Below are positions 16,872 to 26,487 of a stretch of DNA of 64,000 nt, piece after piece. Source of the stretch: Rothia amarae (GTDB taxonomy: Bacteria; Actinomycetota; Actinomycetes; Actinomycetales; Micrococcaceae); the NCBI RefSeq assembly GCF_014705945.2, contig NZ_CP061538.1, forward strand, positions 1,860,001-1,924,000, in the 5' to 3' direction. Made by a program: the position numbers and the translations under genes. Position 1 is the first letter of the stretch. Each line of letters begins with the position of its first letter. The notes under the pieces were generated by a model that saw only the letters and a list, made by a program, of their open reading frames with translations, did no database searches and was not told the DNA's origin.

Positions 16872-18347
16872 TTACTTTTCGCTTTCCTCGGATGAGTTTT
16901 TAGCTTCAGCGCCTGCGGCTGAAGCAGCTTCCGCCGCTTCTGTGCCCGCGCGGTTTTCTAGTACCCAGCCATCGATATTGCGCTGGGGAGCTACGTTGAT
17001 GGCGAGTGCACCGGCAGGTACGTCCTTACGGATTACAGTACCAGCACCGGAGTACGCGCCGTCTCCAATATTGACAGGTGCAACATACATGTTGTCGGAA
17101 CCCATGCGCACGTTATTTCCTACAGTGGAGCGGTGCTTGTTCACGCCGTCGTAGTTGACGAAGACGGATGCCGCACCGATGTTGGAGTTCTCGCCGATGG
17201 TGACATCTCCTGCGTAGGAAAGGTGAGGAAGTTTAGAACCCTTGCCGATTTCAGTGTTCTTCGTTTCCACGAAGGTACCAATCTTGCCTGATTCGCGAAG
17301 AATCGTACCGGGGCGCAGGTAAGCGAAGGGGCCAACGGTCGCACCAGCTTCAATGAGGGCGTCTGAACCATGGGTGCGAGAAATGGTAGCGTTCTCGCCA
17401 ATTTCCACGTTCTTCAAAGTGGAATCAGGACCAATAACTGAACCTGTTCCCACAGAGGTAGTGCCCTGCAACTGAGTGCCGGGAAGAATAGTGACGTCGT
17501 TGGCAATGGTCACGGTGGAGTCAATCCAAGTGGTCTGCGGGTCCACGATAGTTACGCCGTTACGCATGTGCATTTCGGTAAGACGGTCATTGAGCTTACG
17601 ACCGAGCTGTGCCAGCTGTACGCGATCGTTAGCGCCTTCAACTTCCCAGCGATCTTCGATAGCAAGAGCGGACGTGCGGTGACCATTTTCACGGGCAATA
17701 GAAAGAACATCGGTAATGTACTTTTCACCCTGCGCGTTATCGGTGGTGACCTCGGTGAGAGAATCGCGTAGAACACCTGCATCAAAAGCGTAAATGCCCG
17801 AGTTAATTTCGGTAATTTTCAGCTGTTGGTCAGTTGCATCCTTTGCTTCCACAATGGCAGTAACCTCACCGGACGCCGAACGCACAATACGACCGTAAGA
17901 GCCAGGGTTCTGAATGTGAGTTGTCAGAACGGTGACTGCGTTGCGGTTCTCTTCGTGCTCAGCAATGAGTTCGCGGAGGGTTTCCGCACGAAGCAAGGGA
18001 ACATCGCCGTAGGTCACGATGACGGTGCCTTCGACGCGCGCGGATTCATCCAGCCCCAACAAACCTACTTCAACAGCTCGCCCGGTACCGGGGACGTCAT
18101 CCTGATCGACGATGGTGACGTCCGAGTCGAAGTCAAGAATATGAGCAGCAACTTTGTCGCGTTGAAATCGAACAACCGCTGCAAGACGCTCGGGATTAAG
18201 CTCACGGGCGGCGGCAATAGCGTGCTCAACCATAGAACGACCACCAATGCCATGCATAACTTTGGGGGTGTCTGATTTCATGCGAGTTCCAGCCCCTGCG
18301 GCTAGAACAATAACTGCTGATGGGGCATTCTGATCTGCGGTAGTCAC
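16872..18347 (-). CDS. glmU: Bifunctional UDP-GlcNAc pyrophosphorylase / GlcN-1-P acetyltransferase
   Basis: A 491-residue enzyme making UDP-GlcNAc, the precursor of peptidoglycan and probably of the neighbouring glycan. The N-terminal uridylyltransferase carries VLAAGAGTRMKSDTPKV (residues 14-30), VTYGDVPLLRAETL and INSGIYAFDAG. The C-terminal half is a left-handed beta helix with hexapeptide repeats, ending in YVAPVNIGDGAYSGAGTVI. The last 25 residues are an Ala/Glu/Ser-rich tail of low complexity. The start is GTG at 18347, with GGAG about 11 bases upstream. It is the first gene of the glmU-prs unit, transcribed away from tRNA-Gln. Confidence 0.95.
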   Translation of the reverse strand: MTTADQNAPSAVIVLAAGAGTRMKSDTPKVMHGIGGRSMVEHAIAAARELNPERLAAVVRFQRDKVAAHILDFDSDVTIVDQDDVPGTGRAVEVGLLGLDESARVEGTVIVTYGDVPLLRAETLRELIAEHEENRNAVTVLTTHIQNPGSYGRIVRSASGEVTAIVEAKDATDQQLKITEINSGIYAFDAGVLRDSLTEVTTDNAQGEKYITDVLSIARENGHRTSALAIEDRWEVEGANDRVQLAQLGRKLNDRLTEMHMRNGVTIVDPQTTWIDSTVTIANDVTILPGTQLQGTTSVGTGSVIGPDSTLKNVEIGENATISRTHGSDALIEAGATVGPFAYLRPGTILRESGKIGTFVETKNTEIGKGSKLPHLSYAGDVTIGENSNIGAASVFVNYDGVNKHRSTVGNNVRMGSDNMYVAPVNIGDGAYSGAGTVIRKDVPAGALAINVAPQRNIDGWVLENRAGTEAAEAASAAGAEAKNSSEESEK

Positions 18348-18403
18348 AGTCTTAGAACTCCTAAGAGGTGGGAAACTGTCTACTGCTTGAGATGTAGACG
18401 ATG

Positions 18404-18475
18404 CTCCGCCACTAGGACTCGAACCTAGAATAACGGCTCCAAAGGCCGCTGTGTTGCCTATTACACCATGGCGGA
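18404..18475 (-). tRNA. tRNA-Gln (anticodon TTG)
   Basis: 72-nt cloverleaf on the minus strand. The acceptor stem TCCGCCA pairs with TGGCGGA, the anticodon loop CTTTGGA gives TTG, and the T arm is CTAGG-TTCGAGT-CCTAG. The discriminator is G and the CCA end is not encoded. It lies 56 bp upstream of glmU on the same strand. Confidence 0.95.
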
Positions 18476-18571
18476 ATGTCTAGTTAACGTGCGAACAACG
18501 CGAAGTATCCAGACAGTTTTCTATAGTAGCAAAACTCCCCCACTTATTGAAAATGCGGTGTCACCGAGTCT

Positions 18572-18595
18572 ATCTATACCTAGTACTGTATAGAT
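18572..18595 (+). promoter_or_regulatory. Inverted repeat abutting the ABC-F start codon
   Basis: ATCTATAC and GTATAGAT form perfect 8-bp arms around CTAGTACT, ending on the base before the GTG start at 18596. No purine-rich ribosome site separates the repeat from the start codon. It could be an operator, or an RNA hairpin that masks initiation. The dyad is seen; its role is inferred. Confidence 0.4.
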
Positions 18596-20428
<1,833 letters not shown>

Positions 20429-21217
20429 TGTAAATTTGAAATCAATCACTTTGAGAGGATTACTGCTTTGCTCCCCCAGGTATCCGTTATCATTCCTGCC
20501 TATAACTGCACTTCGTCATTAGGGTTGCAACTTCGTTCATTAGTGCGTCAAGAGTCATTAATAGATTTTGAAATTATTATTTGCGACAACAATTCATCAG
20601 ATAACCTAGAAGAATGGCTTGCAGAATGGAGAAATGACTATTCTTTTATTCGATACATAGATGCTTCTCAGGTTCCTGGAGCTGCCTATGCCCGCAACAT
20701 GGGTGCTCGCCATGCCAAAGCTCACAAGTTAGCGTTCTGCGATGGGGATGACGTAGTCAGCAAAAATTGGGTTCTAGCCGCCAGTGAGGCTTTAGAACAT
20801 TCACCTGTTGTTACCGGATCGATTCACACGGTTTTTGAAGAAGAATTCACCCAGCTCACAACGATTCAAGAATGCGATCATCTTATCCAAAAAGAAATAA
20901 AGGACCTCAGCAATACTGACCTAGTACCTGTCAAAAAAGGATCCATCGCTCCGGTGTTACTTGGTGGAAATTTTGCCATCACCAAAGAACAATATATGGC
21001 ACTCGGTGGCTTCGATGTGAGTTTCTCCAAAGGGTCAGAGGATAATGAGTTCTCCTACCGGATAATGAAAGCGGGAATTAAACTTCAATACTGCCCTGCC
21101 ATGGGTCTTCTGTACCGTATTCGCAAGCCTGGATTCAGCCTTCTCAAAAGGTCATACCAAACGGGAAGAACATTCGCAGACCTTTGTGCAAAACACAATG
21201 CCTGGGATGAAGCAGTG

Positions 21218-22114
21218 AGGCTTATTCAAAAGTCCTCCCAGCCGCATAAAACACCAGGCCCCGCACCACCGAAAACACCTGCCGATACAAACTCAACGGC
21301 CGCCTAAACCCCGAATAAAGAACCCGCCAGGTCTTCACTTGAGCGATAACCCGCTCCACCACAGCCCGTAATCTATTGATAATGCGATTATTATCCTTGA
21401 CACCCTGAGGCACTTTCACACCAGGCTTACGCCTGGTCGGGGTTGCTAGCCCCAGGCCTATATAGCCCTTATCGGCCAGAGTCGAGGAATCCAGTAGCTG
21501 ATCTAGCCCGTGAGCTCTGAAAGCATGAGCATCATGCCTTGCCCCGGGTAGCGGGTCAGTGATGACTAGGAGCCTGCCATCGAGGGTGCAGATGACTTGG
21601 TGGTTGAAACCGGTTCGTTTATGTTTGCCCGAAAAATTTGTTTTTCCTAGTGAACGCCAGTTCCAGGTGGGTACAAGAGTTCCATCGACAACCAAAGAAC
21701 CTGGTACATCCAGGCTCATTTTCAAAGGCTGTTCTAGAGGTTTGAAGACCTTTGCAAGCGCCTTTTCGATAGTGTTGATGGTCCGTGAGATAGTAGGTTG
21801 CGAGACGGTGAAGATTTCAGCAAGTAGCTCTTCGGTGAGATTGTGTCGGTGGTAGAGCAGAGTGGTTTTGAGTGCCTGAGCTGGAGTGAGGGCTGGTGGT
21901 CTTCCTCCTGGTTTACCCCAGATGAGTTGGTTGGTCAGGGCTGTCAGTAGAGCGGCAAATTGCGTGGCGGTAAGGCCGGTTGTACGCTGGTGGTGCAACG
22001 GTTCTTCCTGGTGCGGTTTGAGAATATTTGTGGTTATTTATCCTCAAGGTTGCCGCTATGGTGGGGCCGTTGTCTAGTTGGTGGGTGTGAGGTGTGTGCA
22101 TACTTTTGAATAAG
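21218..22114 (-). mobile_element. IS5-family-like insertion sequence, copy 1
   Basis: About 897 bp. The left end AGGCTTATTCAAAAGT matches, inverted, the right end of copy 2. Its own right end reads ACTTTTGAATAAG and lacks the last three bases (CCT), because copy 2 begins immediately afterwards. It is flanked on the left by CAGTG, which recurs after copy 2. One transposase gene fills it. The alternative boundary (ends at CTTATTC, 21221-22114) would give a 3-bp AGG duplication and imply that this copy inserted into the left tip of copy 2. Confidence 0.85.
21222..21998 (-). CDS. IS5-like DDE transposase (DDE_Tnp_4 type), copy 1
   Basis: A 258-residue transposase, apparently intact. An N-terminal helix-turn-helix-like region (NLTEELLAEIFTVSQPTISRTI, residues about 53-74) is followed by the DDE core: first Asp in VVDGTLVPTW, second in TLADKGYIGLG, Glu in AVVERVIAQVK. 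The TTG start at 21998 is preceded by AGGAAG. The TAA stop lies inside the terminal inverted repeat. It is roughly three-quarters identical to copy 2 by eye, so the pair is two related elements, not a recent duplication. Confidence 0.9.
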   Translation of the reverse strand: MHHQRTTGLTATQFAALLTALTNQLIWGKPGGRPPALTPAQALKTTLLYHRHNLTEELLAEIFTVSQPTISRTINTIEKALAKVFKPLEQPLKMSLDVPGSLVVDGTLVPTWNWRSLGKTNFSGKHKRTGFNHQVICTLDGRLLVITDPLPGARHDAHAFRAHGLDQLLDSSTLADKGYIGLGLATPTRRKPGVKVPQGVKDNNRIINRLRAVVERVIAQVKTWRVLYSGFRRPLSLYRQVFSVVRGLVFYAAGRTFE

Positions 22115-23014
22115 AGGCTTATTCAAAAGTCCTCCCAGCCGCATAAAACACCAACCCCCGAACCACCGCAAACACCCGCCCATACACGCTCAGCGGCCGC
22201 CGGAAACCTGTATGCAAAACCCGCCACGTCTTGACCTGCGCGATAACCCGCTCCACCACCGATCGGCGTGAATTAATGAACCTGTTCACCACCTTCACAT
22301 CTGCAGGCATCCTGCGGGCTTTGCTGCGTCTTACTGGGGTGGCCAGCCCCAACCCGATGTAACCCTTATCAGCCAAAGTGCTCTCATCAAGATATCTTTC
22401 CAAGCCATGATGCTTGAAGGCATAGGCATCATGCCTAGCGCCAGGGACCGGGTCAGTGATGGCCAGTAGTTTCCCGCCCAGGGTGCAAATCACTTGATGG
22501 TTGAAACCGGCTCGTTTATGCTTACCAGAAAAGTTTGTTTTTCCTAGTGAACGCCAGTTCCAGGTGGGAATTAGGGTGCCGTCGATAACCAGTGAACCAG
22601 GGATTTTCAGGCTGTTTTCTATAGACTGTTCTAGCGGCCTGAGGGCTTTCTCAAGTGCTTTTTCAACGGTGTTGAGGGTCCGTGAGATGGTGGGCTGGGA
22701 GGTGTTGAAGATTTCTGCGAGGAGTTCTTCGGTGAGGTTGTGTCGGTGGTAGAAAAGGGTGACTTTAAGACCCTGGGCCAGGGTTAGTGCTGGTGGTCTT
22801 CCGCCTGGTTTTGCCCAGGTGATATGAGAGGTGAGGGCTGTCAGTAGCGTGGTGAATTGCTGAGGTGTGAGCCCTGTTGTACGCTGGTGGAGCAACGGTT
22901 CTTCCGGTATGGCTTGAGGTTATTTGTAGTGATTTAATCCTCTTATTTTTGCCGCTGGTGGGGCCGTTGTCTAGTTGGTGGGGTGTGGGTGTGTTCCTAC
23001 TTTTGAATAAGCCT
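22115..23014 (-). mobile_element. IS5-family-like insertion sequence, copy 2
   Basis: About 900 bp with a perfect 16-bp terminal inverted repeat (AGGCTTATTCAAAAGT at the left, its complement at 22999-23014). It directly abuts copy 1 in the same orientation. The right flank CAGTG (23015-23019) repeats the left flank of copy 1 (21213-21217), so the two copies together sit in one target duplication. If the ends are drawn one base outward the duplication is AGT (3 bp), which is more usual for this IS group. Confidence 0.87.
22119..22895 (-). CDS. IS5-like DDE transposase (DDE_Tnp_4 type), copy 2
   Basis: A 258-residue transposase, same layout as copy 1: GRPPALTLAQGLK and the helix-turn-helix-like SQPTISRTL at the N-terminus, then VIDGTLIPTW, TLADKGYIGLG and SVVERVIAQVK carrying the D, D and E residues. 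The TTG start at 22895 follows GGAAG and the stop lies in the terminal repeat. No frameshift or stop is visible, so it may be active. Identity to copy 1 is highest in the catalytic core and C-terminus and lowest around residues 80-100. Confidence 0.9.
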   Translation of the reverse strand: MLHQRTTGLTPQQFTTLLTALTSHITWAKPGGRPPALTLAQGLKVTLFYHRHNLTEELLAEIFNTSQPTISRTLNTVEKALEKALRPLEQSIENSLKIPGSLVIDGTLIPTWNWRSLGKTNFSGKHKRAGFNHQVICTLGGKLLAITDPVPGARHDAYAFKHHGLERYLDESTLADKGYIGLGLATPVRRSKARRMPADVKVVNRFINSRRSVVERVIAQVKTWRVLHTGFRRPLSVYGRVFAVVRGLVFYAAGRTFE

Positions 23015-23229
23015 CAGTGCCTTATCATGGATTTAGTTATTTTTCCGCACCTAAGTCTTTCGTGAAAGCATTGCTGATTTCTTTTCTGTCTAACCCTGAG
23101 CAAAGACTAACCCAATGGGCAACATTTTTTACAGTCATTGGCCTCACCGTGGGAAGGCTCAAATCACAAGTTGACAAGAATAGAACTTAATACCCGCCAG
23201 ACTCAGGCTTGTAGAAAGGAATAAAATAA

Positions 23230-23736
23230 TTGGCTGCTACTTGGGGCACAAAAGCTCGACAACAAATAACCCAGTTGCTTAACCATTGTGAGTTAGTTCC
23301 AGGTGCCATACGAGCGGAAATATTGAGACGCTTAGGGCATAAGAATATTGGGAATGCCTTCATTAATCCTGGTTCTACTTTCCCAGGGTTTGGCACCGCT
23401 ATTGGAGATGGAACTTTCATCAATCGAGAAGTTTTTTTCGATGACTCTGAACTTATTATTATAGGGAAGAACGTTGGAATCGGCCCACGTACATGTTTTC
23501 TCACCGGATCCCACCATATAGGTCCAGCAACCCACCGTATAGAAGGTGGAGGTAATCATCAGCCTATAGTCGTGGAAGATGGCTGCTGGCTAGGAGGAAA
23601 TGTCACGGTCCTTCCCGGTGTAACTATTGGACGCGGTTGCGTAATAGCTGCAGGAGCTGTAGTCACCAAAAGTTGTGAACCTAACGGTCTTTATGCCGGT
23701 GTTCCCGCCCGCCGCATCCGTGATTTAGACGAATAA
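23230..23736 (+). CDS. Hexapeptide-repeat O-acetyltransferase (Maa/NodL-like)
   Basis: A 168-residue left-handed beta-helix acetyltransferase that should transfer acetyl from acetyl-CoA to a sugar hydroxyl. Hexapeptide rungs are visible from about residue 48 (FPGFGTAIGDGTFINREV) to the end, with HHIGPATHRIEGGG supplying the likely catalytic His, then CWLGGNVTVLPGVTIGRGCVIAAGAVV and the terminal GVPARRIRDL typical of the family. The start is TTG at 23230 with AGAAAGGA about eight bases before it. It lies between two broken GT2 genes and is itself intact. The probable target is the glycan those genes once decorated. Confidence 0.85.
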   Translation: MAATWGTKARQQITQLLNHCELVPGAIRAEILRRLGHKNIGNAFINPGSTFPGFGTAIGDGTFINREVFFDDSELIIIGKNVGIGPRTCFLTGSHHIGPATHRIEGGGNHQPIVVEDGCWLGGNVTVLPGVTIGRGCVIAAGAVVTKSCEPNGLYAGVPARRIRDLDE

Positions 23737-23774
23737 ATGTAAACATAGATCACCCACCTACAAAGAAGATTCTC

Positions 23775-24716
23775 ATGGATATCTCCCCTGATGTTAGCGT
23801 TATTATTCCCGCCAAAAATACAGAGAAATGGATAGGTGAGCAACTTGAATCACTTTCTCGACAAAAGAATGCTCCGTATTTTGAAGTAATCATTGTAGAT
23901 AATGGAAGCACTGATAAAACTCGGCAAATAGCACACGATTTTAGAGGTTCATTTGGTTCCCCCCCGCGTGATTGAAGCTTCAGAAATTGCAAGCGCATCT
24001 TTTGCTCGCAATAAAGGTGCCGAATCTGCCCGGGGCAGATTACTTCTTTTCTGTGACTCTGATGATTATGTTTCAGAGCAGTGGGTTCAGTCTTTGACCG
24101 CGGCGTTCGAGGCGTCTCGCCCCTCTCTAGTTTCTGGAGCGCTCCATCATGAGAAATTTAATGACCAAGATGTTCTAGAGGCATATGAGATTCCGCCTGA
24201 CCCTTCATTAGATGCGAATGATATATTTTCCACCGACGTATCTAGTTTCGCCGGTTATTTACCTACGGTGCCTGGTGGAAATTTTGCTATAGGTAAATCA
24301 GACTACCTTCGACTAGGTGGAATGAATCCTGATTTTCCCGGAGGATCCGAAGAAACTGACTTTTCCTGGCGAGCAGTAGAAGCTGGGCTAAAAGTAGTCA
24401 AGGCACCCAATGCTGTAGTTCATTACAGGCTCAAGCATGATTTTAGAAGCCTCTTTAGACAACAAAGAATTCAACAATACGCACGAATTTACCTCTGGAC
24501 TCTCTATGGTAGTAAAGGTATGAACGGCCCTAGCTTAAAGTGGTCCATGGAACAGATTATAAAGCAACAAAAAACCTACTATTAATACCATTTAACCGTA
24601 GACTCCGACTCAAATATGCACGAGTAGTCGGAGGAAATATTGGTGCCATGCAAGGTAACCTTAAATACTCTATATTACCAAACATAAATCTCCCCCTACC
24701 CCAAAAGGACTCATGA
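23775..24716 (+). pseudogene. Glycosyltransferase family 2 with two compensating homopolymer frameshifts
   Basis: The gene reads in three pieces. Residues 1-63 (ATG 23775; SVIIPAKNTEKWIGEQL, FEVIIVDNGSTDKT) run to a seven-C tract at 23959-23965, after which the frame hits TGA at 23973. The middle, in the +1 frame, holds VIEASEIASASFARNKG, LLFCDSDDYVS, VPGGNFAIGKSDYLRLGG and GGSEETDFSWRAVEAG, ending at TAA 24583. After a six-A tract (24569-24574) the original frame resumes and encodes YARVVGGNIGAMQGNLKYSIL, matching the paralog at 14873. Removing one C and adding one A gives a 313-residue protein whose TGA overlaps the next gene's ATG. Either a pseudogene or homopolymer read errors. Confidence 0.85.
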
Positions 24717-25411
24717 TGTTTTCAGCCATTATACCCACCATGCAAGGCTCATCGTACTTAAAGCCCCTATTGAAAATCTACGAAAATCATAATTTAATAG
24801 ATGAAATATTAATTATTAATAATTCTAATCGTAAATTAGAGATCAGTGAAAAATTTTCTAAATTGCGAGAAATTTATCACGGTGAAAATATATACGTAAA
24901 CCCCGCTTGGAATATAGGGGCGGAGCATGCAATCGCAGAATATCTTCTCATTTCGAATGACGACATTATCATTGAACCTGAATTGATTGATAATATTGCC
25001 AATTCACTTAAATTAAATCCAACTATCGGCCTCTTGGGTGCTGCTAGAGAGACAGTATATGAACCCGAGCATCACTCATGCAGAGATTATTCTATATATA
25101 AAGTACATGAAGTCCCTGCTGGCTATGGAGTACTATTCGCCCTTAAAAGAGAGAACTATAAACATATTCCTGCCAATATGAAAATTTATGCTGGGGAGTA
25201 TTGGATTTTTTGGAATCAAGATAACTATAATTAGGCATTCAAAAGTAGTAAATTAAAAACTGTTATGCATACAACTTCAGGTAAATCAGAATTCTCTATA
25301 ATCAAGAATGAGGATGTTCGAAATTACGAAAGAGCCATGAGAGATGTCTTGGGAACTAAAAATTGGCACAGAAAAGCTAGTTTAATATCAAGAATCCATA
25401 AATTTTTTTAA
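24713..25411 (+). pseudogene. Glycosyltransferase family 2 with in-frame premature TAG
   Basis: The ATG at 24713 overlaps the preceding gene's stop (ATGA). The first 173 residues form a small GT2 (FSAIIPTMQGSSYLKPLL, EILIINNSNRK, NPAWNIGAEHA, LISNDDIIIEPELI, YGVLFALKRENYKHI, GEYWIFWNQDNYN). A TAG at 25232-25234 then stops it, but the same frame continues without interruption to TAA at 25409, encoding AFKSSKLKTVMHTTSGKSE and NYERAMRDVLGT, a typical C-terminus of this GT2 group. Total 232 residues without the stop. The gene is markedly AT-rich (many ATA, TTA and AAT codons), suggesting a foreign source. The truncated form keeps the DxD-type NDD motif but may not fold. Confidence 0.82.
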
Positions 25412-25415
25412 TCAT

Positions 25416-26441
25416 TCAAAGAGACTTATTAAAAATAGATAAAAATATAAAAATTTCGTAAATATCTCTTTCAAGGTTATTTGAAATAATTTCTAAATTA
25501 GAAAATAAACTCACAAACCTAAATCTCCAATCAAAATTTTCTAACGTATTGATAATTTGTTGTTGAGCATAGTGATTGTCGATAGTTTTTAATTTTTCAG
25601 CAATCTTATACAAACCTTCTGCTACATCGTCATAAGGGACTTCTAAAGCTGCCTCCGGCCAAAGGTATTTTTCAGATACCTTGGTCTGAGGTATCTGTCC
25701 TGCTACCATGCACCCCCATCCTAGAGCGTCAATCCAGCGTCCAGTCAGATACTCTTTTGTGGGGTGGGTATAGCGCGTCGGACTAATTTTGTTTGTAAAG
25801 GCCAAAACTACCTTTGAATCTTTGAGCGCGCGTTCTAAATGTTGAGCAGATTCAGCAGGGGAGTTACCGAATGGCGGGCGTCCTTGAAAGGATAGTCCAA
25901 GCTTTTTTGCCTGATCACCTGTTGCAGCATCATCTTCCCAATCACGTGGCTGTCTCCCCACGCGGAGCAAATCATTAGTCTTATGAATATCTAGCCGCTG
26001 ACCTATATTAGACCAAATATCTGCACCCCAAGTAAGTGCAGAAACTGATGCCACTCCCGCTTTTTGCCACTCGTCTATATCTCCCGGATCAGTCACGAAA
26101 ATATGATTGTAAATACCTGTAGTAGCAATTCGTGGAATACGTTCCGCCCAAAAACTATCAATAACCCAGCCATAAATTTCTGAATACAACCGAGAAAATA
26201 TACCTACCTGGGAAATAGCATAGAGCTGACCGGGGTCGTAGGCAATAACGAGTACTTTTTTCTTTCCCTTTTTAAGACGAGGAAATGCTCCTATAATCTT
26301 TGCAGGTTTCTGTAAAGATTTATGAACGTCCACATATATTGGTTCACTGTCAAGATATGAACATAGTAACTGCGCCATTTTTCTTATGGGTTCCCACCCA
26401 GCATCGCTAGGTACTGCAACTATGACATCAAGTTCTGCCAT
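25416..26441 (-). CDS. Probable GT-B glycosyltransferase
   Basis: A 341-residue soluble protein that I assign only loosely. An N-terminal Rossmann-like part (LDVIVAVPSDAGWEPIRKMAQLL; KKVLVIAYDPGQLYAISQV) is followed by FVTDPGDIDEWQKAGVASVSALTWGAD near 115-140 and, in the C-terminal half, TGRWIDALGWGCMVAGQIPQT near 235-255, the position where CgeB-like enzymes have their donor-binding E/G-rich segment. It faces the decayed plus-strand GT2 genes, with its stop only five bases beyond theirs. The C-terminal 60 residues are AT-rich in codon use and hydrophobic. Could also be a divergent glycan-modifying enzyme. Confidence 0.55.
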   Translation of the reverse strand: MAELDVIVAVPSDAGWEPIRKMAQLLCSYLDSEPIYVDVHKSLQKPAKIIGAFPRLKKGKKKVLVIAYDPGQLYAISQVGIFSRLYSEIYGWVIDSFWAERIPRIATTGIYNHIFVTDPGDIDEWQKAGVASVSALTWGADIWSNIGQRLDIHKTNDLLRVGRQPRDWEDDAATGDQAKKLGLSFQGRPPFGNSPAESAQHLERALKDSKVVLAFTNKISPTRYTHPTKEYLTGRWIDALGWGCMVAGQIPQTKVSEKYLWPEAALEVPYDDVAEGLYKIAEKLKTIDNHYAQQQIINTLENFDWRFRFVSLFSNLEIISNNLERDIYEIFIFLSIFNKSL

Positions 26442-26487
26442 CTCATCATCTTTTCTTTTTTGGGGGGAGGGGAAATTTTAAGAGTCT

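Larger units (their letters stand above)
20468..23190 (+). pseudogene. Glycosyltransferase family 2 gene interrupted by two tandem IS elements
   Basis: The 5' part (TTG start at 20468 after GAGAGG, codons 1-250 to about 21217) encodes a GT2 paralogous to the gene at 14873: VIIPAYNCTSSLGLQLRSL, EIIICDNNSSDN, GAAYARNMGARHAKA, LAFCDGDDVV, KGSEDNEFSYRIMKAG. The reading frame then runs into an IS and picks up 30 unrelated residues. The missing C-terminus is readable from 23017 to the TAA at 23190 (57 residues beginning VPYHGFSYFS and including TQWATFFTVIGLTVGRL), matching the paralogs' C-terminal region. Excising 21218-23014 and one copy of the 5-bp repeat CAGTG restores a 306-residue protein, the expected length. 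Confidence 0.88.

Noticed and set aside
22877-23065. Short plus-strand frame spanning the right IS end
   Set aside because: It crosses the IS boundary; the real signal there is the displaced GT2 C-terminus in another frame.
25232-25234. TAG as a recoded (pyrrolysine-type or readthrough) codon
   Set aside because: No recoding genes or stem-loop seen, and a simple nonsense change fits the decay of the neighbouring genes.
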